Of a stretch of 64,000 nt of DNA, positions 1 to 11,248 are shown piece after piece. Source of the stretch: Pseudoips prasinana (Eukaryota > Arthropoda > Insecta > Lepidoptera > Nolidae); NCBI GenBank assembly GCA_951640165.1, contig OX621254.1:25828001-25892000 (forward strand), in the 5' to 3' direction. The notes below the pieces were generated by a model. That model searched no databases and was not told the DNA's origin. It saw only the letters and a program-made list of their open reading frames with translations. The translations under genes were made by a program, and so were the position numbers. Each line of letters opens with the position of its first letter. The first letter of the stretch is position 1.

Positions 1-332
1 TTCATATTACACAGTAGATGTTTAGAGCTTTAGGGAAATCGTTAGTAAGAGTATTGAACCAATACCCATAAACGAATTAATACATGCAATAATTTACTTT
101 ATCTTATTAACTTAATCATTTTTAACTATACTTAACTGGAACAACTGGAATTTTTAAATACAGGATCATTATTCGATCTGTCATAAAATCTTCCTAATCA
201 CTTCAATGGAAACGCATCGACGGACGTCTCTGCGTGGCGAGCGCTATGCGCAGAGTATACGCTTGCGTCAATATCCGCTCTCTTGCAATACTTGCTGGAT
301 ACAGCGGCTGATTGTGGACACAGTTGCGTTGT

Positions 333-334
<2 letters not shown>
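1..334. other. No gene recognised
   Basis: AT-rich sequence. A slightly GC-richer patch at 208-300 contains cgcatcgacggacg and gcgcagagtatacgc but matches nothing I recognise. No convincing coding sequence. Confidence 0.5.

Positions 335-367
<33 letters not shown>
335..367. repeat. (TA)n microsatellite
   Basis: About 16 uninterrupted TA units, read directly from the sequence. Confidence 0.95.
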
Positions 368-370
<3 letters not shown>

Positions 371-779
371 AGTGGTCAGAATTAACCTTTCTGCGATAGA
401 CGTGGCTCTAAACGGTCCTATTAGTTCTATGTATGCTATCAGGGTTTTCCCTGGGTCATCCTTCTAATTGTGATAAAAGAATTAGATGCGATTGAGGCCT
501 CGCTTACAAGAATTTTAAACATTGGAATCGTTATTTCTAATATTTGAAACAACGTCTCTTATATTAGGTTCATAAATGACAACTTTAATTTTTGATACAC
601 TTAAGGCATCCCAAAATGCCTGCGGCCAAAGCTCGGGTGCTGAGAGTTCATCTTTATTAGATTATTTGGTGGGGGTAGCAATATCAGCGGTAGGATCCTG
701 CGTAGCGACAACATTATCAAGAGTATGTGTAATCGGGTCAATATTATTCGGCGACAATGGAGCGTATACCCTAATTTGC
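368..779. other. No gene recognised
   Basis: AT-rich. A 68-codon open frame at 576-782 has no recognisable domain and overlaps the start of the tandem array, so it is not called as a gene. Confidence 0.5.
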
Positions 780-2395
780 TAAATATGAATGTTCAGATGC
801 ATTATTCACATAAAATAAAATATACATTATCACCCTTATTTAAAAACAAAGTCTAAAACTAAACTACAGTTGAACTATGGATCAAGCAATATCATTGGAT
901 GGTTTTCGACTAAACCAAGGATCGCATCACGGTTCAGAAATTATATTGTTATGATGTTTGTATATTTGGTTGTTATCGAATCAAGATTCTTTAATTTTAT
1001 GCGTATTAGCCTTGACCAACGTTACGACGGTACGTATTCTAAGATTTAATGAAAATGAATGCTCAGATACTTTATCTGCATCAGAAAATAAAAATACATA
1101 TTAATATGCGAGTAAGTGACCATAATCACATCATGGTTCAATAATTATATTGGGTAATGTGTTCGTATATTCGGCCATTATCGAATCACGACTCTTTAAT
1201 TTTATAGGTATTAATTGCGTTAATCAACAGTATGAATACGACGGAGCCTATTCCAAGATTTAATGAAAATGAGATACATTATCTGCATAAGTAAAAAAAT
1301 GCATATATGAGGAAGTGACCGTAATCGCTTCATGGTTCAGAAATAATATTGATATATGGTGTTCGTATATTCGGTCGTAATCGCATCGCGGCTATTTAAT
1401 ATAATCCGTATTAGCTTTAACCAACTATACCGAGGACGGACGGACGGAGCGTATTCACTGATTAAATAAATATGAATGTTCAGATACATTATCTGTATCA
1501 GGAAAAATACATATTATTATGCGAGTAAGTGACCGTAATCGCATCACGGTTCAGAAATAATATTGGTATCGTATATTCGGTAATCAAATCATGACTCTTT
1601 AATTTTATGGGTATTAATCTTGACCAACGGTATCGATATGACGGAGCTTATTCACAGATTTGATGAAAATGAATGCTCAAATTCATTATCTACATCAAAT
1701 ACAATACATATAATTATGAGTAAATGACCGTAATCGCATCACGGTTCAATAAGTATATTGGTATGGTATTTGTATATTCGGTCGTAATCGCATCACGACT
1801 CTTTAAAATATACATTTTTAAACGCCAGAAAACCCTCAGGTAATCTGCGTCAGATAAAACACATACATATGTGAGTAAATGACCGTAATCGCATCACGGT
1901 TCAATAAGTATATTGGTATGGTATTCGTATATTTGGTCGTAATCGCATCACGACTCTTTAAATATACATTTTAAACGCCAGAAAAACCTTTTGCTAATCT
2001 GCGTCAGATAAAACACATACATATGTGAGTAAATGACCGTAATCGCATCACGGTTCAATAAGTATATTGGTATGGTATTCGTATATTCGGTCGTAATCGC
2101 ATCACGACTCTTTGAAATATACATTTTTAAACGCCTGCAAACCCTCTGCTAATCTGCGTCAGATAAAATACATACATATGTGAGTAAATGACCGTAATCG
2201 CATTACGGTTCAATAATTATATTCGCATCACTACTCTTTAATATATATATTTTTAGACGCCAGCTTAGGCTACAATACATATGTGAGTAAATAACCGTAA
2301 TGCCATCATGGTTCAATAATTGTATTGGTGTGGTATTCGTATATTCGGTCGTAATCACATCACGACTCTTTAAAATATACATTATAATAAAGTCA
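780..2395. repeat. Satellite-like tandem array
   Basis: Tandem copies share the phrase gaccgtaatcgcatcacgg, followed by a cgtatattcggtcgtaatcg phrase and cgactctttaa. The phrase recurs near 1118, 1317, 1531, 1726, 1881, 2035, 2190 and 2293. The spacings are therefore about 199, 214, 195, 155, 154, 155 and 103. The left half has roughly 200-bp units (with gaatgctcagatacattatctgcat) and the right half roughly 155-bp units (with acgccagaaaaccctc). The right-hand units are the most alike, suggesting recent local amplification, and the last unit is shortened. No coding potential. Confidence 0.9.
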
Positions 2396-3269
2396 AATTC
2401 AACGATTTATTTGCAAATAAATATGGTTTTAGAAGTGAATGTAAGAACATTGGTAGCACAACAGGTGCTATAATATTTTTTTATTTATTTTTTTTTATTA
2501 TTATTATTTAGTTGTCAATGGTATTTCTGCGTTTGGGTACCATCTACTCACAAAACAAGTACCACAGTATTGAGTTTTGTAAATACCTATAAGCCATATC
2601 TTGATATTAGCATATGAACGAAATAGTTTATTCAATATGGGAGAAAGTGCTGAACGGAATGTATTTTCAGATGAGAAATTAGCTCCTGTTATGTAATGAA
2701 GTTTAATGCTACAGGATTTAACAATGTTATCATTATGACCAAATTTCCATAAATTTTACACGCTGTGTCGTTATCGTTTTATTGACAGAGATGCAATCAT
2801 TAATTCAATTGTCTCCATTTTGAGTGCTTGTTACAAAAAAAGGCCTCTTTATTGACTTTGCCACACTATTATTTTAGATTCACATCTCACTAGGCGAGTG
2901 AGGAACGACAATAATATCTACTGCCCGGTTGTCTATTATCTTGCATAATCATTTTAAAATTGGTGAAAAACGGAGGAAACAAGCAAAAGAAAAAGTACCT
3001 ATTTCTAATTAAGGGTAAACATTTATATTGAAAGCGTTAGAATCCTTCTTCCAGTAAATATATCAAGGTCATTTTTCATTTAAAAAGTAGGCCTGAACTT
3101 GTTTTCTAGATCTGGGGAGCCCGATCTCTCTGCTAAACATAGCATACTAAATTAAAGTAAATATATGTATGCATCTAACAATACGAGTAACTGTATCAAA
3201 ATAAGGAACTACACGATAATCTTAAATTTAATTTTAATATTGGCCTCTAATGGTTTTTAAAAATTTTAA
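2396..3269. other. No gene recognised
   Basis: AT-rich sequence with a T-rich run at 2477-2510. It is probably degraded repeat material, but no family could be assigned. Confidence 0.4.
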
Positions 3270-3500
3270 TATTCCTGACTGCTAAGCCATACGGTGTGGG
3301 TTCGATCCCCACTCGGGACAAATATTTGTTCGATTAGCACGATTTTAGTTCCGTACCTGGGTGCAATTTATTTATAATTTGTATGTAATTACTGATATAC
3401 AAGTATATTTATCAGTTTTCTGTTGGCCCCACTATGACAACAGTACTGGTTCTGCCCAGTCTGCGATGAGATGGCAAGACATTTATTTATTGTTATTATG
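3270..3500 (+). mobile_element. SINE-A2, diverged copy
   Basis: The tRNA-like head tgactgctaagcc is followed by a B-box-like ggttcgatccc. The body has ctgggtgcaatttatttata and a diverged tail, ending in attta/att repeats. It has many differences from the younger copies, so it is an old insertion. It is not a functional tRNA. Confidence 0.7.
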
Positions 3501-4907
3501 TATATAATATACTGTATAATTAACTTATAATATTCAAATTAATAGATCGAATATTTACAGCTACTTAGTTACGTAGTTACGTAGCAAATGACTAATACCA
3601 TTTCCAATTGATAGACAAGCAATGAACAACATTTTCTCTTATACTGGATATCAAACAAAACTAATACACGTTTACCATAAACGAATTCTATTTTCCACAG
3701 GTTTTTTACAACAATCACAGTCAACATAACTGGAAAAAACCATGTCTGCAAAACTAGCAAATCAATCACATATTCGCTATACTGGTAACCCATGTTACTA
3801 ATACATGTTCTAGAAGTAGACGGGATCAACATCGGGACTTGTACTTGAGTTGTACGTGTACTTTGTTAATCAAATATAATAAAAGCATTCTGGCTATGTG
3901 CGTACGTTTCTGTTACCTACTAATCTAAATAGAAACTACATTGCAGATTATTTAGAGTTAAGCTATTTGAATGGTTGAATGAAAATAACCTCTATAGCAT
4001 TAATGAATTCCTGGAACTGAAAATTTTCTATTTCAGGATTCAGTCCTGTATTCTCCTTGCTAAGTGCGTCCATTATAATTTGCCCCCATTATTCAGAGAA
4101 CACGTGGCAGATATCTAGGTTAGTTTTGTAAGTAAAGTAATCAGGTTGTAAATAATAAATCATCACAACTCCATATGATTTTAACCCAAACATTGCCCCA
4201 GGGCATTGTAATTATTAGGGTTTTACAACAGGTACATACCTGTTGTAAACACAGGGCTTGTACTATCTGACACAAAGGGCAGATCTTTTTCCATAGAATG
4301 GCTAACTGTAAAATAGGTTAGAATAATCTAATAATGCCAGAAAACATTCAGCTAGTAAAACTAAAATCTAATTATTCATAGACTCACGCCTGTTTGCCAG
4401 GGGAGTGTAATGTAATCATAATTGGTAATAAAATAAAATGATAGTATCGTTGTAACCGTCGGTCACCTTAAGATTCAATATGTTGTATATTTGCTGAAGA
4501 GTAAGTATGTACTTACATTTTTTGCTGACACTCGGCATTTGCGTAGATTCAATCGGCACCAAATTTTTCTTCATTTTCCTTCGTGCACTTAAACTAGCCC
4601 ATTTTTATAGGCCAATACAGTAATTCACATTAAATGTCACTATAATATAATTATAACACTTGTTTACTGAAAATAAAATAAAATAAAAAGAATTGATGTT
4701 TCGATGCCAAACACGAAAAGCGAATGAAGCCGGCCGCGTGGCGCGCAGAGGGCGCCACCCACCACATTTTGTCTTTTTTAATGTTGCAAGCTCTAAAAAG
4801 TGTTCGATGTCCAGTACATTGAAGAGTGTACTACTGTGTAATATGAAAATCTCGAGGATGCAGCGACGAAATATAATTATATATAGGTATGTATACATAA
4901 CATTGTT
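3501..4907. other. No gene recognised
   Basis: AT-rich, apart from a GC-rich patch at 4720-4760 (ccggccgcgtggcgcgc). Two overlapping opposite-strand open frames at 4605-4911 cross this patch. Neither shows a known domain, and opposing frames over one GC patch are usually artefacts. Confidence 0.4.
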
Positions 4908-5300
4908 TTGATTGGCTTGTGGGTCTATTGGTTAGTGGCACTGACTGCTAAACCAGATGTCGTGGGTTCGATCCCCATCCAGGACCAAACCTTATGTGAG
5001 GAGCACGGAGTCTGGGGGTTGGCAAATACTTGCTTTTCACGTCGGACGTCGTTGGTTCGATTCTTACCAGGACAGGTATTTGTGTGCATGAACATGTCTG
5101 GGTGCAATTATCTGGGTATAATATAAGTATGTATTTACAGAAGAAAAGTAGTATATGTAGTATATCAGTTATCTGGTCTCCATAGTACAAGCTATGCTTA
5201 GTTTGGGATGGCCTTACGTAAATAACGTCCCAGGATATTATTATTATTTGTTCTGGGTTTGAGTGTAATTTATTTATAGTATGCATGTATTTAGAAATAT
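4908..5300 (+). mobile_element. SINE-A2 nested inside SINE-A2
   Basis: A first SINE head (4910-5000) has ggttcgatccccatccagg and stops at gtgaggagcacg. A second SINE follows at about 5002-5245. It has its own tRNA-like head and ggttcgattc, the agtagtatatgtagtatatc block and the tail tagtttgggatgg, ending in att repeats. The body of the first then resumes at about 5250 with ctgggtttgagtgtaattta. The order is best read as one SINE inserted into an older copy of the same family. Confidence 0.75.
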
Positions 5301-5399
5301 ATCATAGATTATCAAGAACTTCCGTAAGTTCTATATTAGAACAAGTATCCAAAGCGGCATTGTTAGGATTGGCCAAATTGGGCTAGGAAGAGGACCCTG

Positions 5400-5690
5400 A
5401 GGGGCAGAAAAGGTGAGCGTTGATGAATCACACCCTTAAACATATGTACAGACGCCAGCAAATCCAGCTACCTCAAGCTGACAAATTTCTTTACTAGATT
5501 TTCAACTTTATCACAAAAGCATAAGGCTCCGTTTTATTTGCGGAAATTTGACAGATTGGGGTAGCTTGATGTGCTGGCAGCTGTACATCTGAGTCGCAAG
5601 TCTCAGGCTCTGTCGGGGGTTCCCTCCTCTACCACGCGATGGACCTGGTTTCCGTACGGTGAATCCAATGCCAAGAAATAAGTCTTCAGC
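5400..5690 (+). repeat. Rep5 dispersed repeat, split by MITE-1
   Basis: It shares gagtcgcaagtctcagg, gttccctcctctaccacg and cggtgaatcca with 22945-23100. The second copy lacks the MITE, so it serves as an unoccupied site for the insertion at 5449-5583. Family unknown. Confidence 0.7.
5449..5583 (-). mobile_element. MITE-1, 135 bp
   Basis: Terminal inverted repeats begin cagacgccagca and continue through ctacc..tctg/cagattggggtag. The element is flanked on both sides by TA, the target duplication typical of the Tc1/mariner superfamily. No coding capacity. Same internal orientation as the copies at 49533 and 51381. Confidence 0.85.
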
Positions 5691-6072
5691 TAAATATAGT
5701 TAGTAATAGCGTGGTTACGTATTCCAGACGCTGCGTGGGCAGGACCCTTACAACAAGGACCGATGAATTTGTGAGGGTTGCTTAACGTCACTGGATGCAG
5801 GTAGCGTGAGACCGGCAATTATGCAATGTTTTCTGGCTGATATGATAAGATAAGAAAATTCTTTATTGATAATGATGATGACAAGCGTCAGTAATGAATC
5901 TAAGAATATTCAATATACAAGGTGTAAAATGAGGCGATTAAAAGGCATTAAGGTGCTTAATTTATCTATGAAAGTAAACAGCTTGTAAAAAATCAAGATA
6001 TTTATTTATTTGGAAAAATAAACAAATATACATTGGTCAATACATAAGATTATCGAAACAATTTATAAAATA
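5691..6072 (-). mobile_element. LINE 3'-end debris
   Basis: From about 5840 the reverse strand reads as a non-LTR 3' tail: a polyadenylation-like caataaagaattttcttatc followed by a (TTATC)-type short repeat, as in the CR1-like tails at 60590 and 62290. A further AT-rich stretch to 6072 is unassigned. Confidence 0.4.
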
Positions 6073-6316
6073 CTAGCGGCCCGGTACGTGCTTCGCTACG
6101 CTTTTAAGTAGGTATTAGTACAAATTGTTTGTATATGGGAGTATAGAAAGATGGCGATTTTACACTTTTTCAAGTTTTTTTTTAAATTTTTCTCTACGTA
6201 CAAACCTTCCCTGGACTTCCACGAATAATTGAAGACCAAAATTAGCCAAATCGGTAAAGGCGTTGTTGAGTTATAACATTATAACGAAAAGTGGCATTGA
6301 TTTTTATATATATAGA
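6073..6316 (-). mobile_element. Helitron, non-autonomous, family 2
   Basis: On the minus strand it starts TCTATATATATA and ends with accgggccgCTAG, inserted between A and T with no target duplication. This is the diagnostic Helitron layout. Body phrases include ggaagtccagggaagg. Close copies lie at 19070-19307 and 35307-35545. No Rep-helicase coding. Confidence 0.9.
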
Positions 6317-6489
6317 TACATCCAATTAATAATTCACGCCAATTCATTTCCTTAAGAAGACAATACAAATATACAGCTGCAACATATTAAAATATATTAT
6401 ACAAAATGCAAAATATGAAAAAAATCTTTTCCTTAACATAAATTTTGCTCAGCTAAGATATTCATGAGAAGCCAGAGACATGTATACAT

Positions 6490-6674
6490 ACACATACATA
6501 CGCGCAGATGCGCACGTAGATTGCTTTTACGTAACAATGAGCAAAAGGTGTGCTTCCCTGGTGCGCAGGGTGTGGGGCAGCCCCGACAGCGTCTTAAGCA
6601 TGGTTGCCAGTCGACTGGACTGCAAATACGTTGGTCACTGTGGTGCAGTCTCCCATGTGATGGCACAACAGTGA
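6490..6674 (+). pseudogene. Non-LTR reverse transcriptase C-terminal remnant
   Basis: The translated segment reads VDCFYVTMSKRCASLVRRV, then SVLSMVASRLDCKYVGHCG. It is co-linear with 17336-17557 (TDCFRAIVRKRVASLMRRV, then LLNTRLERVDCPVVRHW). Two independent copies with matching protein-level spacing support a real coding relic, the C-terminal tail of a LINE polyprotein. The non-coding 3' part follows to about 6805 with a shared ctaacatagt.gtaagttt block and ends near aataaagaaag. The start is set by 5' truncation, not by an initiation codon. The clade is not assigned. Confidence 0.65.
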
Positions 6675-6805
6675 CACAACCTTCATTTATTTATTTACGT
6701 GTTCCTTGTTTTTGTTTAATGTCAGTGATTACTAACATAGTCGTAAGTTTATACTAACAATCTTGTTAAGTCTTGGTTACTCCAATAAAGAAAGTTCTAT
6801 TCTAC
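6675..6805 (+). mobile_element. 3' UTR of the LINE remnant
   Basis: It contains ctaacatagtcgtaagtt and ends with ccaataaagaaagttc. The same block occurs at 17625-17705 after the homologous remnant. Confidence 0.6.
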
Positions 6806-7149
6806 TCTATATGTATTAGTTTTGTGCGTTAACCAACACCCTGAATTATATTCAAACTATTGAAACGTAAAAATAGCGAAAAATCGAAGTGGAATATCCT
6901 TCATAGCCATCAGACAAAGCAAGCTCATTCTGTCAAGTCATCATGATCCAATTACCAAATAGTTTCCGTACCAAGGGCCAGGGGTCAGGTCGATCCATTA
7001 TAATTTGCGTGGGGTAACTACGCGCTGGGACGTAAAGAAATTTATTTAAAAGATTCATAATATTTAAGGTATATTGAAAGAAAAGTTGTAGAATAAAGAC
7101 ATTCAATGCAATTTACCATTTCTTTAAATAAAAAATAGAACACTAATTA
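6806..7149. other. No gene recognised
   Basis: AT-rich spacer without identifiable features. Confidence 0.4.
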
Positions 7150-7598
7150 TCTTACATGGGCAAAGACGGCCAAATCTCGTGTATATGCCCCATTGAGTAT
7201 GTTTCGCTGGAGCGTCTCAACTGGGCCGTGTTGAAACCGGTAGTAGAGACACCCGCTGAGTTTGTTTCGCTGGGTCTTCTCAGTTGTGGCGCATTGGATC
7301 CGGTGGTAGCATTAAAGCGCGACCGTCGTTATTAACATAAGGTCCGTCATAATAATATCACCTTAATATAGACAGTACCATTGCCAATATGTTTTACAAA
7401 TATTAGACTTAAACTAGATAATTAAACATAAACATAATCACTTGACAATAACTTGATACGAGCTAGCTAAATATCATTGCTGTTATAAAATAAAGTTACT
7501 AGAAATAATAATGTATACAACTATAATACTACAAACATGTTCTGACTATTTACAAGCGCTTTTTTAAAGTCTACGTGAATAAATACCTTTTTTATTTT
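7150..7598 (+). mobile_element. Rep1 retroposon copy
   Basis: It begins near caaatctcgtgtatatgcc, contains ggatccggtggtagcatta and gcgcgaccgtcgttattaac, and ends ctacgtgaataaa followed by a T/A-rich tail. Other copies: 42148-42628 (+), 15944-16357 (-), 27992-28385 (-), and fragments at 13150, 47885 and 53527. The 5' ends vary while the aataaa-type 3' ends are shared. This suggests a 5'-truncating retroposon, probably a LINE 3' UTR. No coding capacity seen. Confidence 0.75.
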
Positions 7599-7897
7599 TA
7601 TTTTACAGCAATCTTTGACATGATGGCGGCGGTGAAATAAAGCTTTGAAGCGGACAAAATTTTTACCTATTTAGGTAAGGTTGGCATTAACACAGAAGGA
7701 TCAAATTAATTAAACATAACGTTTATAAACTTTTTAATAAAATAATAATCAATACAATAGCTTTTAGTATTACCTATACCTACCTACCGATCAATTTTGA
7801 TACTAATAGGTACTGGGGAACGTCTATCAACATTGGTATTGGAAGGAACCAAATAGCTACCTACTTAATTACGCCTAAATCTCAGTTTGACTTAAAT

Positions 7898-8060
7898 GCG
7901 AGACGCAAGAGTCTCGCAGGCTAAGTCTTGTTCTTGCTCAAATCTCGCAGGGTCAGCCTTGGTCTTGGTCTTGCTACAATAAGTGGGTCTTGGTATTGGT
8001 CTTGCGAAAATGCAAGAACAAGACCAAGTCTGCAAAAACAAGACCGATTTTGGGCAACAC
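7898..8060. repeat. Palindromic CTTGGT/CAAGAC repeat
   Basis: The left side carries repeated tcttggtcttg units and the right side their complement caagaccaag and caagaacaagac. They meet at a small hairpin, cttgcgaaaatgcaag. The outer part has gagacgcaagagtctcgc, itself a hairpin. It could form a long imperfect foldback. Open frames across it are by-products of the repeat. Confidence 0.7.
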
Positions 8061-9071
8061 TAAATATTACGAGTCACAATAGTTTAATCGAACACGCACA
8101 TCAAAAAAGTTAAGATTTTTATGAATCTCTCTAATCATCAGTTCCACAACATGTAGCACTTGATACAAGCTATTGAAGTTTTCGTAATAATGACTGCAAT
8201 TCTGTTATGTGCTCGACTAATGCTATTAAACCACTTAAATTGCATCTATGTGTCGTTACATGCGTTAGTGTAATCACCTGATCGATTAAAAAAGCCTTAA
8301 TGTATTAAGGGTAAAGCAGTTTTAGAACTGTAAAATTGGTTAAATTACTCCTTTGGAGCGTAAAATTACAAATAGTAGAAAAGCTTTTTTTTTCTTTCCC
8401 TCAGTATTACGTGACTAAATTAAAAAAGACAGCATTAAAAATGTATTATATTTTGATAATAGGCCTTTTTCCATTTGTGGTTATAATGATGATGATAATA
8501 TTTAAACGCTTTTTTATTTTCTTGAAATGCTAGGTAATATTGCTCAAGACCACATTGGCAAAATATGAACTTTCATTATCTGTATAAATTCAAAATTTGA
8601 ATCATGTTAGGTCATCCGAATACATTGTCTTTGTTATGAATCTATATTTCATATGCATCTAAGAAAATATCAGTCATCAGAATGTGTTAGATAGAGAATG
8701 ATAATAATCGATGACCTAATAGAAATCACTTAGCAGCTTAATTGAAATGTTTGCCACATTTGGGGCTTTTAATCAGATGTGTGTTAAATCCACTCAGTAG
8801 TTTAAATATAATATTCAATGCCATTTCTTTCTCATATGTATGGTAAAAAGCAATGATAATTCAAATAATAAGTTTAAGTTAATGATTTCGTTGAGTTGGG
8901 TAAGCAATCTTTAAAACTGCTTCTATGGTTGATGGATGTACGGACTGAATGGCACTTCTTTTTAACCGTTTTGGTTTGGAACTCCACAAATATAATTTAT
9001 ATATGGATCTAAAGGTACTATTTACGAGTAATGTATCTGTACACCGACAATTATATCTGTATGACATCGCA
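8061..9071. other. No gene recognised
   Basis: AT-rich, mostly unique-looking sequence. No domain is seen in the short open frames at 8336-8533 (+) or 8879-9067 (-). Confidence 0.4.
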
Positions 9072-9290
9072 GCTAGTGATAAGACCGCCCTTTGTAAATT
9101 ATTATTCTAATTTGGTGTACATACGCCAGCACATCAAGCTACCCCAATCTGTCAATTTTCCCCAATTGAAAGTGAACCTTATGCTTATGTGATAATGTTG
9201 AAAATCTGTAAAAGAAATTTGACAGATTAGGGTAGCTGGATGTGCTGGCGTCTGTACAATAAAGAGTATTGTATTGTAATTACTGCCCCT
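9072..9290 (+). mobile_element. CR1-like LINE 3' UTR split by MITE-1
   Basis: The left part reads gtgataagaccgccctttg...ttggtgta and the right part caataaagagtattgtattg. Joined across the MITE they match the 3' tails at 62217-62290 and 23985-24070. The tail ends in a short-repeat motif, as CR1-type LINEs do. Confidence 0.8.
9120..9254 (+). mobile_element. MITE-1, 135 bp, with known pre-insertion site
   Basis: It is inserted at the TA of the LINE tail motif ggtgtacaataaag, seen unbroken at 62277. This fixes the element ends as catacgccag and ctggcgtctg, with a TA duplication. Internal orientation is opposite to the copies at 5449, 49533 and 51381. Confidence 0.92.
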
Positions 9291-9759
9291 CTCAATATCT
9301 CCAGTTCTTTACTTTAGTTTATATAGTATAATAGATTATATTTTGTAATAAATTGTATACTTTTAAGGTTTCACTTATTTTAATTTATTAAACTTTTGGT
9401 GAACAATAAAACCCCACCAATGTTAACTTTAGGTTGACTTTAAATTTATCTGCTTTATCAATATAGTTTATTACAAGTTTAAAAAGCAAAAGCTTTCAAT
9501 AAATTCTTTGAATTTGTTCATATACAAATATTTTAGTGAGTCAGAATAAAAACCAATATCGATTAAACAAAATTTTAATTGACGGCCCGCTTTCGTTCTC
9601 AACTTCGTTCATCTGGCAATCCATAAGCAAAGTTTGGAATAAAAATTGGGACCTAAAAGGAGTGTTTGAATCAAAAAATCTAGTGATTAAAACTAAAACT
9701 CAAACAGAATAAAATCAGTTCTATGAAACTATGATAATAATACTATACTAGAACATTAT
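9291..9759. other. No gene recognised
   Basis: AT-rich, with another LINE-tail-like ttggtgaacaataaaa near 9397. Confidence 0.4.
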
Positions 9760-9838
9760 TGACACACGGCTGTCCGATCCAAACTAAGTAGTGATTGTAG
9801 TATGGAAACCAGATAACTGATATATTACTTATAATATT
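9760..9838 (-). mobile_element. SINE-A2 3' fragment
   Basis: On the minus strand it reads agttatctggtttccatac...agtttggatcgg, the SINE-A2 tail. The head is missing. Confidence 0.65.
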
Positions 9839-10018
9839 TTATGATGCACGCACGTAATTAATTTAATGTGAAACTGGTTGGCTACTGTTTCAAACTCTTC
9901 GGGAGAACATAACCAGGGCGTCCCGTCACGCACATCTCATTCGTCAGAATTTTCACTATGATATTTACTCACGTCAGTTTTGATAATTTTGCATACAGGT
10001 ATGTTTTCTCTTTGAACT

Positions 10019-10190
10019 GATCATCATCAGCCAGATATCGTCCACTACTGGACATAGGCCTCCCCAAAAGTTTCCACAAACTTGCCAATTTAGCGCGCAT
10101 GCGACTTGTTGACCGCGACTTGCTACCTGGTGTATTTTAGTCGCCTCTTAGGAAACCCACGGGATGGTATTGGGTGACCCTGTTATTTTT
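10019..10190 (+). repeat. Rep3-like dispersed repeat, partial
   Basis: It has catcatcagccagatatcg and gtccactactggacataggc, then cgcctcttaggaaacccacg. It differs from the other Rep3 copies after the first 60 bases, so it is a diverged branch. Confidence 0.6.
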
Positions 10191-10267
10191 TCTGGGCCAG
10201 GAAGCAAGCTGTTCCTGAACTCAATTGAATGAAATGTCCTCCATCTAAATGTCATCATCCTGCCCAG

Positions 10268-10635
10268 AGATGCCACGCGCGTGTCTGTGCAAACACAAAT
10301 GCACCCTGTATTCCAATACAGCTCTTAAACCGTGAGACTGCTATCTAGTCCGGTTAAAACGTGCTTATTATCAAAACGAGAGGCAGTTATATCAGCATCT
10401 TTCTGACTCCAGGATACTGAGAGTGTTTTAATCTCAGTCCAGAGAGGGCACATGCGCGTCTATGCAAACACAAAAAAGCACCCTGTATTCCAATACAACT
10501 CTTAAGCCAATGAGACCGCTATCTAGTCCGGATAAAGCGAATGCTATGAGCAGGACCAACCGATTTTAACGTGCTTATCAAAGCGAGAGCCAATATCAGC
10601 ATATTTCTGACCCCAGGATACTGAGTGTTTTCATT
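10268..10635. repeat. Direct duplication, two ~183-bp units
   Basis: Unit 1 starts cgcgtgtctgtgcaaacac and unit 2, about 183 bases later, cgcgtctatgcaaacac. Both continue with accctgtattccaatac, then gctatctagtccgg, then aacgtgcttat and ccaggatactgag. Unit 2 carries a 20-30 base extra piece around 10540-10560. Confidence 0.8.
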
Positions 10636-10637
10636 TA

Positions 10638-10735
10638 GAAAGATCCACATAACACTTTTTTGCCACCTGGGATTTGACCCTAGAGGTCATTATCTATGGC
10701 TGACACTACCGCTAGAACAAAGAGGCAGTCCATTG
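10638..10735 (-). mobile_element. SINE-B head, truncated
   Basis: On the minus strand it has ctagcggtagtgtcagcc and gggtcaaatcccaggtgg, a tRNA-like A/B-box pair of the SINE-B type. The body is absent. Confidence 0.65.
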
Positions 10736-11248
10736 TCCAACCAACAGCACATTAATAGTAATAATTGTAATAGAAACTGGTCCTTATCCTTCAGGGTATA
10801 AGGTTCACCACTGTAACGACCTATGTGATGCTACTGAACCTATAGAACCAAAACAAATCCAATTAAACAAAGTGAAACAGACACAATAGAGTGAAAAGTT
10901 GCCGCAAAATACCGCCATATCTAATCTAATAATAAAAAAGGTCAAAGAGCCTTTGTCGAAGTAAATACAAAGAAAAAAATATAAGATTTCCATCAAATAT
11001 ATTATGGGTTTTCAGTTCCTGAATAAAACTTTGAAGGTCTTTGAGGCTTTTCCAATCGATAAATGTGTTTGCTTGGCTCCCTACTCATTAGGGTGGTATT
11101 AAAAAGTATAAAAGAAATAAATTGAAGGTATGCTTCTGATATTTAAAAGGGTGTATCTTTATTAAACTGACGAAATGGCATTGAATAGTAGGTACTCCAC
11201 TACTGATTTATATACTCTTTGGAATAAATACCGCGTAACGTATTATAA
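10736..11248. other. No gene recognised
   Basis: AT-rich. A 63-codon open frame at 10805-10996 (-) shows no domain. Confidence 0.4.

Noticed and set aside
576..782. 68-codon open frame
   Set aside because: No domain, AT-rich context, and it overlaps the start of a tandem array.
780..2395. CRISPR-like array
   Set aside because: The repeats are long (155-214 bp), continuous and degenerate, with no short repeat/spacer alternation. The genome is eukaryotic.
4605..5286. Several overlapping open frames on both strands
   Set aside because: They cross nested SINE heads and a GC-rich patch. The translations follow the repeats, not a protein family.
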